A stretch of 64,000 nucleotides of DNA from Ciona intestinalis. Lineage: Eukaryota; Chordata; Ascidiacea; Phlebobranchia; Cionidae. Under the pieces are notes generated by a model, which worked only from the letters and a program-made list of their open reading frames with translations, did not search any database and was not told the DNA's origin. Below are positions 15,301-25,776 of the stretch, in pieces. How positions within the stretch are numbered: position 1 is the first letter of the stretch; the number at the start of each line of letters is the position of its first letter. The translations under genes and the position numbers were made by a program. The stretch is from NCBI RefSeq assembly GCF_000224145.3, contig NC_020166.2, forward strand, positions 6,557,632 through 6,621,631. Reading direction: 5' to 3'.

Positions 15301-18300
15301 TTGCCTCTCCTGCTTTTCTTACAAACAATCAAATCCAAAACCAGAAATATTCAAAATTATTCACGTTCTTTGCAAATATACTGTAACAACTTCTGAAACA
15401 TTCAAACATATACAGATTCAACTTCACTGACTCAGCCATGACACCCATCGTCTCAGCTCACTACGAACCAGTCGCTGACGTTGCTTTCCCTGTTGGATGT
15501 TCCGAGCTCTTTGCAACTTGTTCTGGCGATGACATACGAGTATGGCACACTCTAACATCCAGGGAACTACTGAGAATCACCGTGCCAAATATGATTTGTC
15601 ATGCTATTGAATTCATGCAGGTATTTAGTTCTTCCTTACTGTGTATGTGTTGCTGAATTAAGACCAAACACTACATTACTTTTCTCACACATTGCTAAAG
15701 TACTATAAATTAACGTCTATAGAAGTCATATACTTTGTTAAAATGTTAAAAACTAAATGTTTGTATTACAACAATGCTGGCACTCCGAAAAAATGCGGGA
15801 ACTGGCCCAAAATGAAATAAAATTAGTTATACTTTTAGAGTTTTTCATCCTAGTGATTAGTTCGTTAGTTTATATTGGCTGGACAAAAATTCTTCATTAA
15901 ACAATGTTTAATATTATTTTTGAGTCACCATAATTCTATACAGACAATTCAATCATACTTATTCTTAATTTTAACTTAAATAATTGTGATGTTTCTTATA
16001 CCTAAATTATCGTTTGGTATAGGGCAAACTTCAATGGATCTGGGGATATGGCAGAAAGTTGGTTACAATAAATCCTTTATTTATTTTTATTTATATTTGC
16101 AAAAAGCACTCTTGAAATTATATGCCTTGCAGCAAATGAAGCAGAATAAAAATAATTCATTAATTTCAGGATGGTCATTCACTTATATCTGCATGGGAAG
16201 ACGGAAAAATACGAGCTTTCCTTCCAGAGTCCGGAAAACTTCATTATACCATTGATAACGCACATAATTCCGGGGTAACAGCTATTGCTACAACTGAAGA
16301 TTGCAAAAAAATTATCTCGGGTGGTGGAGAAGGCCAGGTAAGAGCTACTGACATACTAGCAGTGTTAAACCTGTAAACTTTGAGTTAGAGGCAAAACGCT
16401 GGCCACTAATAACTTCGCCATAGCACCACACTCTGACACTGTTATAATAAAACTCCTTGTGTGGCTTTGTATGGAAAAAAACTTTGTGGGTTATAATACA
16501 GGTTTTTTATGTGCACCTGATACTGCATATCATAGATCTCTATGCGCAATATCCCTTTTGTAGTTGATTCATTACTTTATCTCAATGGTTAATAGTGAGT
16601 TGTCCAAACTATCACTGGCACTAAAAAAGCAATCAGCCACATAGTTACATATGTGAAAAATTGCACAAGCAAAATAGTGAAAATAATGCGTTGTGTTTGC
16701 TTAGTGTTGCTCTACTATGTCAAGATAAATAATTGCCACTCATTAAACAAAATGTGTTGTGTATAAATGAATGTACGTATGAAAACTTGCACAAAACTTA
16801 CTTTATCCTAGCATTTCAGGGAAACAACAGTCGTTATAACATGGGTGTTATGCACCTCATGTCAGCTTACAGTTTACAATGTATCATGATGTATGTTACA
16901 TTATTCAGTTTAATGGTATGACTAATTTTATCAAAGAGTAAGTTTACATGTTTACCAGGTAAGAGTGTGGGATATATCAGAACGAACAAATATTCCGCGC
17001 TTGAAAGAAGCAATGAAGGAACACAAGTCTGCTATAACATGCATCAAGGTATATTGAAAGATCAATTATTAAGAAATACTATATAGTAGGGTGGGGGAAG
17101 ATGGGGCACTTTATGCACATATTGTCTAAACACCACGATCGTGTTTTTTCTTTACTACCAAATAGAACGAGAAAATAAAGTGAAAAGGTGGCCAATCTTC
17201 TTCCACTTTACTGTAACGTACTAGTTTTAAATACTGTACAATACTTAGGGGCATAAATACGAAAAACTAAATATTTAACTGCCCTAAAAATAAAAAGGTA
17301 TAAGTTACAGGTAAATTAAAAACAAACAACAAAACAGTTCAAATAATATAACTTTTCTACAATTTCAAGTAGTTTTTTCATTTACCTTGGGCTTCTGATC
17401 CTATTTAATATTTGTTTTTAAAACAGGTTCGTCCCAATGGGGGGGAATGTGTGACTGCATCTGATGATGGTACTTGCATTATCTGGGATCTGTGTAGGTT
17501 TGTACGCAAACAAATGGTCATGTCCAACACACTGTTCAGATGTGTGTGCTACCACCCGATGGGTATACAGGTAAACAATATTTGTTAGGAACTATTTGTA
17601 AACGGATAAGAATTGTATAACCGCTTGTTTTTATATATAGTAGGTTGTAGTAAGATAGAGTATGTTTTTATTCTCTTTTCTTATTATATTTGATGGTAAA
17701 CAAAGAATATTTACAATTATATAACCATAGCACCGTTACTCTAAGTAAGCGCATGAGGAAACATGTGATTTCTGTGCAAACGGTATCCCATCTTTTCATA
17801 GAGAACTATACATGGAATTTAAGAAGAATTGTGTTTTTAATAGGACTGTGAATGATCTTATTAAAACGTCTTTAAATTTAACAATAAAATTGTTTTGAAA
17901 ATTGTAGATCATCACGTCAGGCACGGATCGTAAGGTCGCTTACTGGGAGACTTTTGATGGAAGTCAGATCCGAGAGGTTGAAGGATCAAAGACAGGATCC
18001 ATTAACGGGATGGACATCTCTCCGGATGGAACGGCTGTCATCACTGGAGGAGATGATAAACTTATCAAGGTAATCTTGGGAGCAAGTTTTTACTTTTAGA
18101 GGATTGTCTTCGTTTATGATAGTTTTTAGGTAGCTGCCATGTTACTTATGGTCCCATATACACACTACACTCTTAAAATGAACCTCTCTTGGTTAGGAAT
18201 GACCATTAAATTGAAGCAATTGTTTTTGTCCAAACTTCGTGTAGATCAGTGACGATTAAAATATGGTTTGTTCATCTGTTCAGTGAAAGTGAAGTTACCA

Positions 18301-18591
18301 TCTTTGCAAGACACCTGTGTCAAAGCGATGTGAAATTAAATCACATATGAAACTGAAAACCCCATGATATTGCTTTGAAACCATGCCATAACTCAACATA
18401 ATACCAATAGCATAGTTTCCCCATTTAACATCGGCTATCTACAGCTTTGGGATTACAATGAAGGAGCTGTTCATTGGGTGGGAGAAGGTCACAGTGGAAA
18501 CGTGACCCGTGTCAAGATGTGTCCTAACCGCGCTTATATCGTCAGTGTGAGTCAAGACGGAGCCATCCTCATTTGGCGTTACCCACAGTGA
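12399..18591 (+). CDS. CFAP52: cilia- and flagella-associated protein 52 (WD-repeat protein, WDR16)
   Basis: An axonemal WD40 protein of motile cilia and sperm flagella, a microtubule inner protein of doublet tubules. Exons are 12399-12490, 12895-13036, 13380-13571, 13933-14127, 14477-14611, 14840-15024, 15416-15620, 16170-16337, 16959-17048, 17427-17570, 17908-18069 and 18445-18591; phases agree throughout and give 618 residues, almost exactly the vertebrate length of about 620. Family blocks can be read end to end: GFKADIIVWDY, LAFSPNELYLVSLGGQDDGS, VWELDLQNRKI, ITVPNMICHAIEFM, ISGGGEGQVRVWDI, TASDDGTCIIWDL, ITSGTDRKVAYWE and a final WD blade ending in IWRYPQ. Repeated Trp-Asp motifs mark about a dozen blades forming two propellers. 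Two MITE copies sit in introns 9 and 10. The gene starts about 580 bases after the GFUS stop and has its own ATG context; I see no sign of operon coupling. Confidence 0.96.
17082..17214 (+). mobile_element. TAGTAGGGTGGGG-family MITE, internally deleted
   Basis: Both ends are present (ATATAGTAGGGTGGGGGAAG, then CTTCTTCCACTTTACTGTA), but the middle third is missing, leaving about 130 bases. It lies in CFAP52 intron 9. Confidence 0.85.
17632..17813 (-). mobile_element. diverged MITE copy
   Basis: TATATAGTAGGTTGTAGTAAG on the left and ATCCCATCTTTTCATAGAG on the right enclose a reverse-order, heavily drifted interior (TTTGATGGTAAACAAAGAAT). It lies in CFAP52 intron 10 and is probably an old insertion. 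Confidence 0.65.
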
Positions 18592-19114
18592 TGACGCCAC
18601 GATCTTTTACGTCATCAGCATTGTCGGACTCGTTATTTTTGTTACAGTCTTATCCATATAAATATATATAGTATTTCAACATTTTTAAGTGAGTTTGTGT
18701 GTTTTATTCGATCACATGTTTTCCGTGAAGCACAGTCGTCGTTTCTTCTTGTGTTTTGCGGCCTGGTTGCTTTCCCGCTGTTGCCTGTCTGATCAGCTTA
18801 CACTGTAATAAATCGATGTATCTTCGTATTGCTTCAATAGTGAGATGCAAGGCATACATTTCTAAATCAGTTGTTTAGTAGAGGGCCTAGATGCATCCCC
18901 TGTTAATGCTGTAGTGGAGAGCTACCTTTTATAAGGGAAGACGGAATTCCTATATTTGCACGGAGGCAATTCTTAGTTGCGACTACAGGTTGAAGTAAAT
19001 GTGCATAGGCCCACCTCACCAACCTTTAAAGGAATCTACAACACATTTGAAACAAAAGGTAGAACCTAATTAATTCCAATGGCGCCTGGATTGTATAGCA
19101 CAAACATTCACTGC
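18592..19114. other. convergent intergenic spacer
   Basis: This is the 3' spacer between CFAP52 (+) and the CUB-domain gene (-). It holds the CFAP52 3' UTR with an AT-rich ATATAAATATATATA near 18656. I see no further gene or repeat. Confidence 0.7.
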
Positions 19115-22100
19115 TTAAGCTCTGTTTTTTGGACGGTCCATGTTACTTTTGCTTGTGTTACGTGGACGCCTTTCATCCTTCGGTCTGCTTCGTTTATTTG
19201 ACTTTTCGCTCTTTCGTTTGATTGGAGAGCGGTCTCTCTTCCGACTCCTGGTCTTTCGGCGGTCCCGGGTTTCCCTGTCTGTTTTGCTCTTACTGGGAGA
19301 TTTTACCCTCGCAGCTCGTGAGCGTCTTTCACCAGCACTATGGCGACGATGCGCCTTACGAGGTTCTGGGTCTTCCGAACTTTGGTTGTGTTTGCCAGAG
19401 GGTTGCGAAGTGTGGGTTTCGTCGCTTTTAACCACGGTAACAGGTGGGTGTATATCTTCATTTACAACCAGCACCGGTTGTGCAAAATGTGACTTGGTGA
19501 AAGCGGCGTTGTCATGACTACCATCAGTACTACCCTGGTTTGTAGTTTCAATTCGTGGCTTTTCAATTTGAATGTAGTTCAATGCTTGATGCTGTCGATG
19601 CTGCTGAGTCGGTGGGTTTTGTTTTTTCCTGTTTAAAAAAACGTATCTATGTCACAAGCGGCAAATGTGTTTAACGGTGTTAAAAATACTTCATTTGGCC
19701 GAATAGTTCAAATCAACGTAATTTCCACAATTTAATCACCAGTCCTTAATGGTTACACACACTTATAATACAAACGTTTTTCTTTAATCCACGTTAACTG
19801 GACGACGCAATAACCTTTTCGAAATGGCTCTGTACATTATTCCAACAACCAGAACTAGAACAAGTAGCAACCCGACAACAATCCCTGCAACAGCCCCACC
19901 ACCCAAACCCTGCTTTGATTCTCGCTTGGGTTTCGTCCTAGGCACTGTATTAGTTGGAGGTCTTGGTCGCATGAGGTTATCTGTATATATAATATAGTAC
20001 TGTTGGGTAATATGGGACACCTTTAGCACATACTATACAAATATCCAGATCTTGTTTTAAACAATTAACAATGAAGTCGTGAGGATACGGTTTATAACTC
20101 TTTGAATTTTTTTTTGTTTACTACCAAATTGGATGAGAAAATAGACTGTCCCATCTTCTCCCACCCTACTATGTAAAGTTACGGACCTAATAACAGTTTT
20201 ATAACAAAGCTCATACTTCTGGTAGGGGGTCGTATAGTCGCTCTTCTGCGGTTAACATATCGATCCGGCCTGAAAGAAAATGGTTTAAATTAGGAGGTTT
20301 GCCCGTTCTTGGATTCGCCTATAATTAAAAATGAGTTGGTGTATATGAGCACACAAAGTGTTTGAATACTAAGCAACAATATTATATACTTTATTATGCT
20401 ATAACACATCGTTTAAATTCCCAGCAAAAAGTACGAAAACATTCTGCGTTATATTACTAGGTAACGGGGTAACGGGGTAACGGGGTAAAGGGGGACACTT
20501 TATAAATTTCTTTTTATAGCCCCGTATTTGATGATACACAATAAAAATATGACAGCATCATTTGACTGTATTCTTAACACTGTGTAAAACGTAGACCAAA
20601 AAACGCTCAAAAATACGGTGTAAAAATATGGAAGAATATACGGTTAAGTGTCCCACTGTCCGCTTCCTACTATACAATAATAAAGTACAAAACAACTGTA
20701 ATACCTACCTCGCTGTAATAATTACTGTATTAGGAACGTTTCTGTTGTTTTGCTCATTAATTCTGTTGTTCCTCGCTTCGTTGTCATCCTGGGCAGTATT
20801 GCGTCGACTGTTGATTAAGTCGATAGCTGCGTTGTTGTTGTTGTCAATCTCGTTCGAATTTCGCGTTGGAATCATAGCGACAGTGGTCGTAGTGGCAGGG
20901 ACAGTAACACCATTCGCTGCTACTCTATACGTTGCCCATAACCCAGCACTGTCGCGCACTGTGAAAGAAATATGTTTTCAAAGTAAATATAATTTAGAAT
21001 TTCTGGATATCAGGGTTGATGAAGTTGTTTCTATTTAGTTTAACTCCAGTGAACGTAGTTTCTGCTTGTCATTTTTGTTCTGGCGGTTTTTAGTCGTTGT
21101 TTGTTTTCCATCTGCATTAATCGACTCGCAGATTACAATGTGTATGCACATACAGCATTATGGTTTTATAGTAGCCCTTTTTCTCATTGCTGTTTCTATT
21201 GGGGCCGTGTTTAAAATATTATGTTTTGAGCCCGGTCTATGTTTACTTGCAGTACTCGTGTGCCGCGTTATATTTATTTACTTGTATTTATATTACCGGT
21301 GTTGTAATTATAAGCAAACAACGTAAGATTACACAGACTACGTGGATTGCTGGCTAAAAGATAATATTTAATTACGACGTGGCTTATAGAAAATGTAACA
21401 ACGTTGCAAAACGAATAGAACTGCGGACTATATATAGTACTGTGGGGTAAGATGGGATAACGTTACATAATATTCCACATTTCTATTTTTGATTTTATGA
21501 ACTAACAACGCTCTTTTAAAGTCGTTAATGTTTTTAGTTTACATTCAAATTGGATTATAAAGGAAAATAAAGCATGTACCATCTTCCCCCAACTTACCTA
21601 TAAGAACTATACACATAGTCACATATAAATATAAATTAGACACACACACACACATATATATATATATATTTATATATAGGCCAAACTTTAATTATAAAAC
21701 TTACTCCTTAGGGATGGGGGCTGCAAGCTTGTTGAATAACGGATACGAAATCCTTTGTAATATTCCTGAATACCAACTGCATCGGACTCGAGGGTGACTT
21801 TAAGTCTCCGTCCTGTTCAAAAATTAAACTTATTGAATGTGTAAATATTTTAGGGAAAGTGGACACGGTTACTGTTTAAGTATCACGGGGATTCCGTTTC
21901 ACCGAGATCGGAAGAAAAAATGAAGTAGGTTTGATCGTTAACCATAAACGTTAAATATTGCGCCTGCTGTAAAACAACAGCAGAATTTGGTGAAATGAAA
22001 AGTACTGTTAATTTAAACTAGCCTACCCTAAGACTACGTCTATACGAACAATCAAGCTGGATGAAACGCATGACCATACTGCAAGGAATGTATAACGATA

Positions 22101-24103
22101 TATAGCAATGCTGTACTTAAACTATGTGGGGGCGATAAAGATTGGCCTTGATCCAGCAATTTTCTTGGAATTATCTGACACAAGAGTGCGAATTTATACT
22201 CTCGTTGCTTATTAGCTTTCCCCACGAACTCTTTTTTGTGCCAAATAATTAGCAGTTATAGTATCCCAACTTTGCTATTACAAAAATGTGCCTTGTTGGG
22301 TAAATTTTTCTTAAAATATTATTATATTAATAATAACTTCATTTGTCTGTTCGATTACGGTATAGCGAAGATTTAGAAATATTTTAAACGAAAAGAGAAA
22401 ATATAGCGACCATACAACCGCTGTTAAAACACGCTTACAATAAAAAACATATTTACATTTAATTAAAATAAAATGGGCGTAGTCGCTACACCTAGCAGAC
22501 AAACGAGCCATTTATGTTTAATTATCCAAAAGAAACGAAAATGTACGTGAAGACACGACTTTAAGAATAAAATAACGACAACTATATAACCTGCCGATGT
22601 TGTCCGCGGGGGTGACGTGTTGCCACAATATGGGCCATCTTGTATTCCAGTGAATGGATCAGATATCGTAAGGTGCTGCACGAAACATCTATCTTGATCG
22701 TGCGTCCCCAACAAGTAGAAAGACAAAAACTCCAATTTTACTCGGTAGCCGAGGGGAGCCTGAACGCTAAACGAAAATAGGATAAACTACTTGTATATTA
22801 TATCTAAATTATATAAGGATGGGGGACATGGGACAGCGTTTCACTCTATTTTCTTGTCCCATTTGGTAGTAAAAAAAAAACATTTAAAGAGTTATAGAAT
22901 CGTATCCTCGCGGCTCCTATATATAACGTTGTTAAATGTTTAAAACACGATCAGGGTATTTGGATATTATGTGCTAAGAGAGCTAAAAAAAGATCTTTCC
23001 CCACCCTACTGCCAGTACTGCTGTGAGATAGATGTAATAGCACCTTAAAAGCTATTCATAATTTTGTGACTGTTCTATGTTTACAACCAAATGGGACCAG
23101 AAAGTTGAATGAAACTCATTTACCAAACCCTACTATTGCAAGTAGGTGTATTGTGTCACCGCACGTTACAATGCACTAAAGGACACCACAGTTTTATAAT
23201 CCTTAAGAGTTGCCCCGACCCACTCAAAGATTGACAGATACTGACTGTAAAATCAGGTCGTGGCCCTTTAATGGTCTGTCGTGGATTTAACTGTCATTTA
23301 TATACAACAGAAAAACTTTCCAGAAAAATATATATAGTAGGGTGGGAAAGACGGAACACCTTTAGCACATATTTTTCAAATATCCTGATCGTGTTTCAAA
23401 CGATGAACAGCGCTCTATGGGAGTCGTGGGAATACGGTTTTATAATTCTTTCAATGTTCTTTGTATATTACCAAATGGGACGGAAAATAGAATGAAATAG
23501 TGGCCCATCTTCCCCTACCCTACTCCAAAACAGAAAATTTGGTCTATAACAAAAAAAGCAGCTACTTATAAACCAAACTGAAATCCAGTAAAATGGGTTT
23601 CCACATAGATTTTCTAAATTACTTTGCACTTACATCCACGAGCATTGAGTTTGCTCGGCAAATTTCCTTGGGAAATTCGGGCTGGAAAACCGTTTATACC
23701 TTGGTGCTGCGGTAAACACAGTGGTTCTACAACCTACGTATATATGAATTATGTTAATTCTTCAGCAAAATGAAACGGTCTGCTACAGTTGATGTACATT
23801 TTTTTTAAATATTGCAACAGCTATGGATTTTACATCTTCAGAAAAAGCATGCTAAATCATTGAGCTTCAATGTAAAAGAAATAATTACTCATAAAACATA
23901 ATTTCTTTGTTGTACCATTATGTAAAAACTGTCTTATAAATTTCTGAAGCAGAACATAAATTCAAATCGCCGCCTAAATAAATCTATTAAATCCAAATCG
24001 ACTTACTTGATGCTTCTGAATTACGCAGTCCAGTAACATAGTTTGGCCGCCATTGATAAACCATCAAGTTTACTAAGAACAGAAATCTAACAATACGCAA
24101 CAT
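19115..24103 (-). CDS. single-CUB type I transmembrane protein with basic SR-like tail
   Basis: Exons on the minus strand are 24103-24007, 23706-23634, 22766-22591, 21812-21705, 20958-20709, 20269-20217, 19980-19815 and 19628-19115; phases match and give 478 residues. Order: a hydrophobic signal peptide (about 1-26, MLRIVRFLFLVNLMVYQW); one CUB domain (about 38-148) with FSSPNFP, CSW, APLGYRVKLEFLSFYLLG, DRC, GPYCGN and a closing GFRIRY; an Asn/Thr-rich linker (152-235); an Arg/Pro-rich stalk; a Gly/Val/Leu transmembrane helix (about 281-301) followed by YRAISKRKK; and a 177-residue cytoplasmic tail whose last 80 residues are mostly Lys, Arg and Ser (RRKTRSRKRDRSPIKRKSEK). CUB domains usually carry four cysteines; the first is absent, so the Cys in CSW may be unpaired. 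CUB-exon phases are the usual 1-1 type at the domain ends. Probably a cell-surface receptor or adhesion protein; no specific orthologue recognised. Confidence 0.85.
19993..20172 (+). mobile_element. TAGTAGGGTGGGG-family MITE next to a splice acceptor
   Basis: Runs from ATATAGTACTGTTGGGTAAT to TCTCCCACCCTACTATGT, with the normal interior (TTTAGCACATACTATACAAA). It fills almost the whole 236-base intron between exons 6 and 7 of the CUB gene. Its left end lies only about 11 bases from the acceptor AG at 19981-19982. Confidence 0.9.
20459..20672. mobile_element. related foldback element with GGGGTAAC tandem end
   Basis: Left end: TAGGTAACGGGGTAACGGGG with the 8-base unit repeated about four times, then GGGGGACACTTTATA. 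Right end: GTGTCCCACTGTCCGCTTCC followed by TACTATAC. The ends are imperfect inverted repeats of the MITE type but the interior differs from the main family. It is in intron 5 of the CUB gene, just 36 bases from the exon 5 donor. Confidence 0.6.
21428..21602 (+). mobile_element. variant MITE (TACTGTGGGGTAAGATGGGA subfamily)
   Basis: Starts TATATAGTACTGTGGGGTAA and ends ATCTTCCCCCAACTTACCTA. The interior shares only parts of the main family, and it resembles the copies at 25968 and 33277, which suggests a second, older subfamily. It lies in a CUB-gene intron and is followed by a (CA)n/(TA)n microsatellite at about 21641-21680. Confidence 0.75.
22812..23011 (-). mobile_element. TAGTAGGGTGGGG-family MITE, with a partial copy after it
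   Basis: Starts ATATAAGGATGGGGGACATG and ends CTTTCCCCACCCTACTG, with a minus-order interior (TTGTCCCATTTGGTAGTAAA, ACACGATCAGGGTATTTGG). About 60 bases further on, 23070-23136 holds the right half of another copy (ACAACCAAATGGGACCAGAA to AAACCCTACTAT). Confidence 0.88.
23331..23523 (+). mobile_element. TAGTAGGGTGGGG-family MITE
   Basis: Nearly complete: TATAGTAGGGTGGGAAAGAC at the left, CATCTTCCCCTACCCTACTC at the right, full plus-order interior. It is in intron 2 of the CUB gene. Confidence 0.92.
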
Positions 24104-25776
24104 GATTTTTGTCCCAACACAGATGACTGTACGTATCTTATCTGACGTGACCATTTGACCAAAACATTAACTGGCTTCCACCAATCGACGAGCAATGACG
24201 ACGTTCTGTGCCTCGGGCGGTAGTATATACTCGAAAATCTGGTGGTTATAAATTAGGTTATAAGCCATTATTTTCGGTTGTGTTTGAGTGGCGTCCACGG
24301 TGAATTTAAACTTGAGATTGATAGTTTGATAAAACACCTTAAAAATCGCAATTATAAAACAACAAGCTGAAATTCCGACCAGAGTATAGGACAGGAGAAT
24401 TGTGGTACAATATTAAATTTATCATAATCGCTTTTTTCGGGGCGGGTGACCAAAATGATAACGTTTCACTTTCTTTTAGAGTAATTTAATACGTTACGAG
24501 ATACGAAAATACCACAATGAAACATAGTAGAGTCGAGTCAATTTTCTAAGCCAATAATGAATTACAGTCCTTTTTGGAATACTGCTGGGTGATGCTATCT
24601 TGTTGATACTCTTAGACTGCATTGCTGGGTAAAATTAAAAATATCTACGTTTTTTTTTTGGCGAAGTGCGATTACTGCGTGCTGTTGAGTATTAAAATCG
24701 ATGGTAAACAAACGAACCATTTTTTAATGGCTGAACAAAAGGGTAATAGTATAGTAGGGTGGGGGAAGACTGAACACCTTTAGCACATAACATCCAAATT
24801 AACAACGGTCTATGGGAGTCGTGAGGATACGGTTTTATAATTTTTTGAATGTTCTTTGTTTACTACCAAATGGGACAAAAACACGGAATAAAAAGGTGTC
24901 CCATTTTCCCCACCCTACTATATAAGATGCTCATTTCGGGCGATGAACAAAAATGAACTTTATTCAAATAAAATTATTAGCAATTTCCTGTTGTTCCAAA
25001 TTTAATGCATTTTTAGGATATAATATTTATCGATTTCTATTCCAATTCTTCATGCAATAATAAATTGATTTTCATGTCGTACAGTATAGTTTCGTGGTAT
25101 TTACGTGCATTCCTAATAATCAATTCACTTATTAATCTCCCCACTTTACTATAATTCATAGTCTCACAAAAAAAATATATTTCGATTTTTAAAATCTGGG
25201 CCCGGTGTGTTTAGGTGTCTTGCCTTATCCCAACATGCATGATATACAACATTCTACGTTCGTCTTCTACAAAGCATCAAAAAGCCAAGACTTCCACATC
25301 AACATTATTCGCTACCGCAGTTTCAACCTCGAGAAGCGAAAAGTCAACAGCACTCTCAAGCCTTGTGACGTAACAATAGACAACTCGAGCTCTATCGCTC
25401 GCAACAACAATGGCAGGCAGCTTATTAAAATTCCCAATTCATTTCAGCCTTGTTACGTTCTGTATTGTCGCAATATGGGCTTTTATTTATTTAGCACTTG
25501 ATTTCAGTATTAGCTTATTCGTAAAGAAAAGCACACAGTACATAGGAACGTAGCGAAAGCACTGTGTATAACCAAAACCGTAAGCAAGCAGACAAGGGCC
25601 TTAAAAAACATCAAGCAATGTGATTGTGGTCTATATATAATGTAAAAAAAACATCACTTAAATATAACATCGTGAACTTGAGTTATAGCTAAGCTAGTAA
25701 TAAACTATGTTAGAGGAATGGACGGCAGTTGTAAGTTTGGAAATGTAGCTTGAAATTTGAGTTAACCAGTTGAATT
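24104..25776. other. divergent intergenic region
   Basis: The spacer between the CUB gene (-) and the ankyrin gene (+), so both promoters should lie here. Apart from the MITE at 24749 I see only AT-rich sequence and short chance open frames (for example 25205-25501). No clear TATA box or initiator was identified. Confidence 0.6.
24749..24925 (+). mobile_element. TAGTAGGGTGGGG-family MITE, reference-quality copy
   Basis: TATAGTAGGGTGGGGGAAGA at the left and TTTTCCCCACCCTACTATA at the right are near-perfect terminal inverted repeats. The interior reads CACCTTTAGCACATAACATC, GTCTATGGGAGTCGTGAGGA, TTTGTTTACTACCAAATGGG and AAAAAGGTGTCCCATT. Flanking TA dinucleotides suggest TA target duplication. 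Confidence 0.95.

Noticed and set aside
19140-19517. 125-codon Leu/Arg-rich plus-strand frame
   Set aside because: Antisense to the Arg/Ser-rich tail exon of the CUB gene; AGA/TCT-rich codons give Leu- and Ser-rich shadows.
20217-20269. Direct joining of CUB-gene exon 4 to this exon, reading LTAEERLYDPLPE
   Set aside because: The frame looked sensible, but the junction to the membrane exon would then be out of phase. Including the exon at 20709-20958 makes all phases agree.
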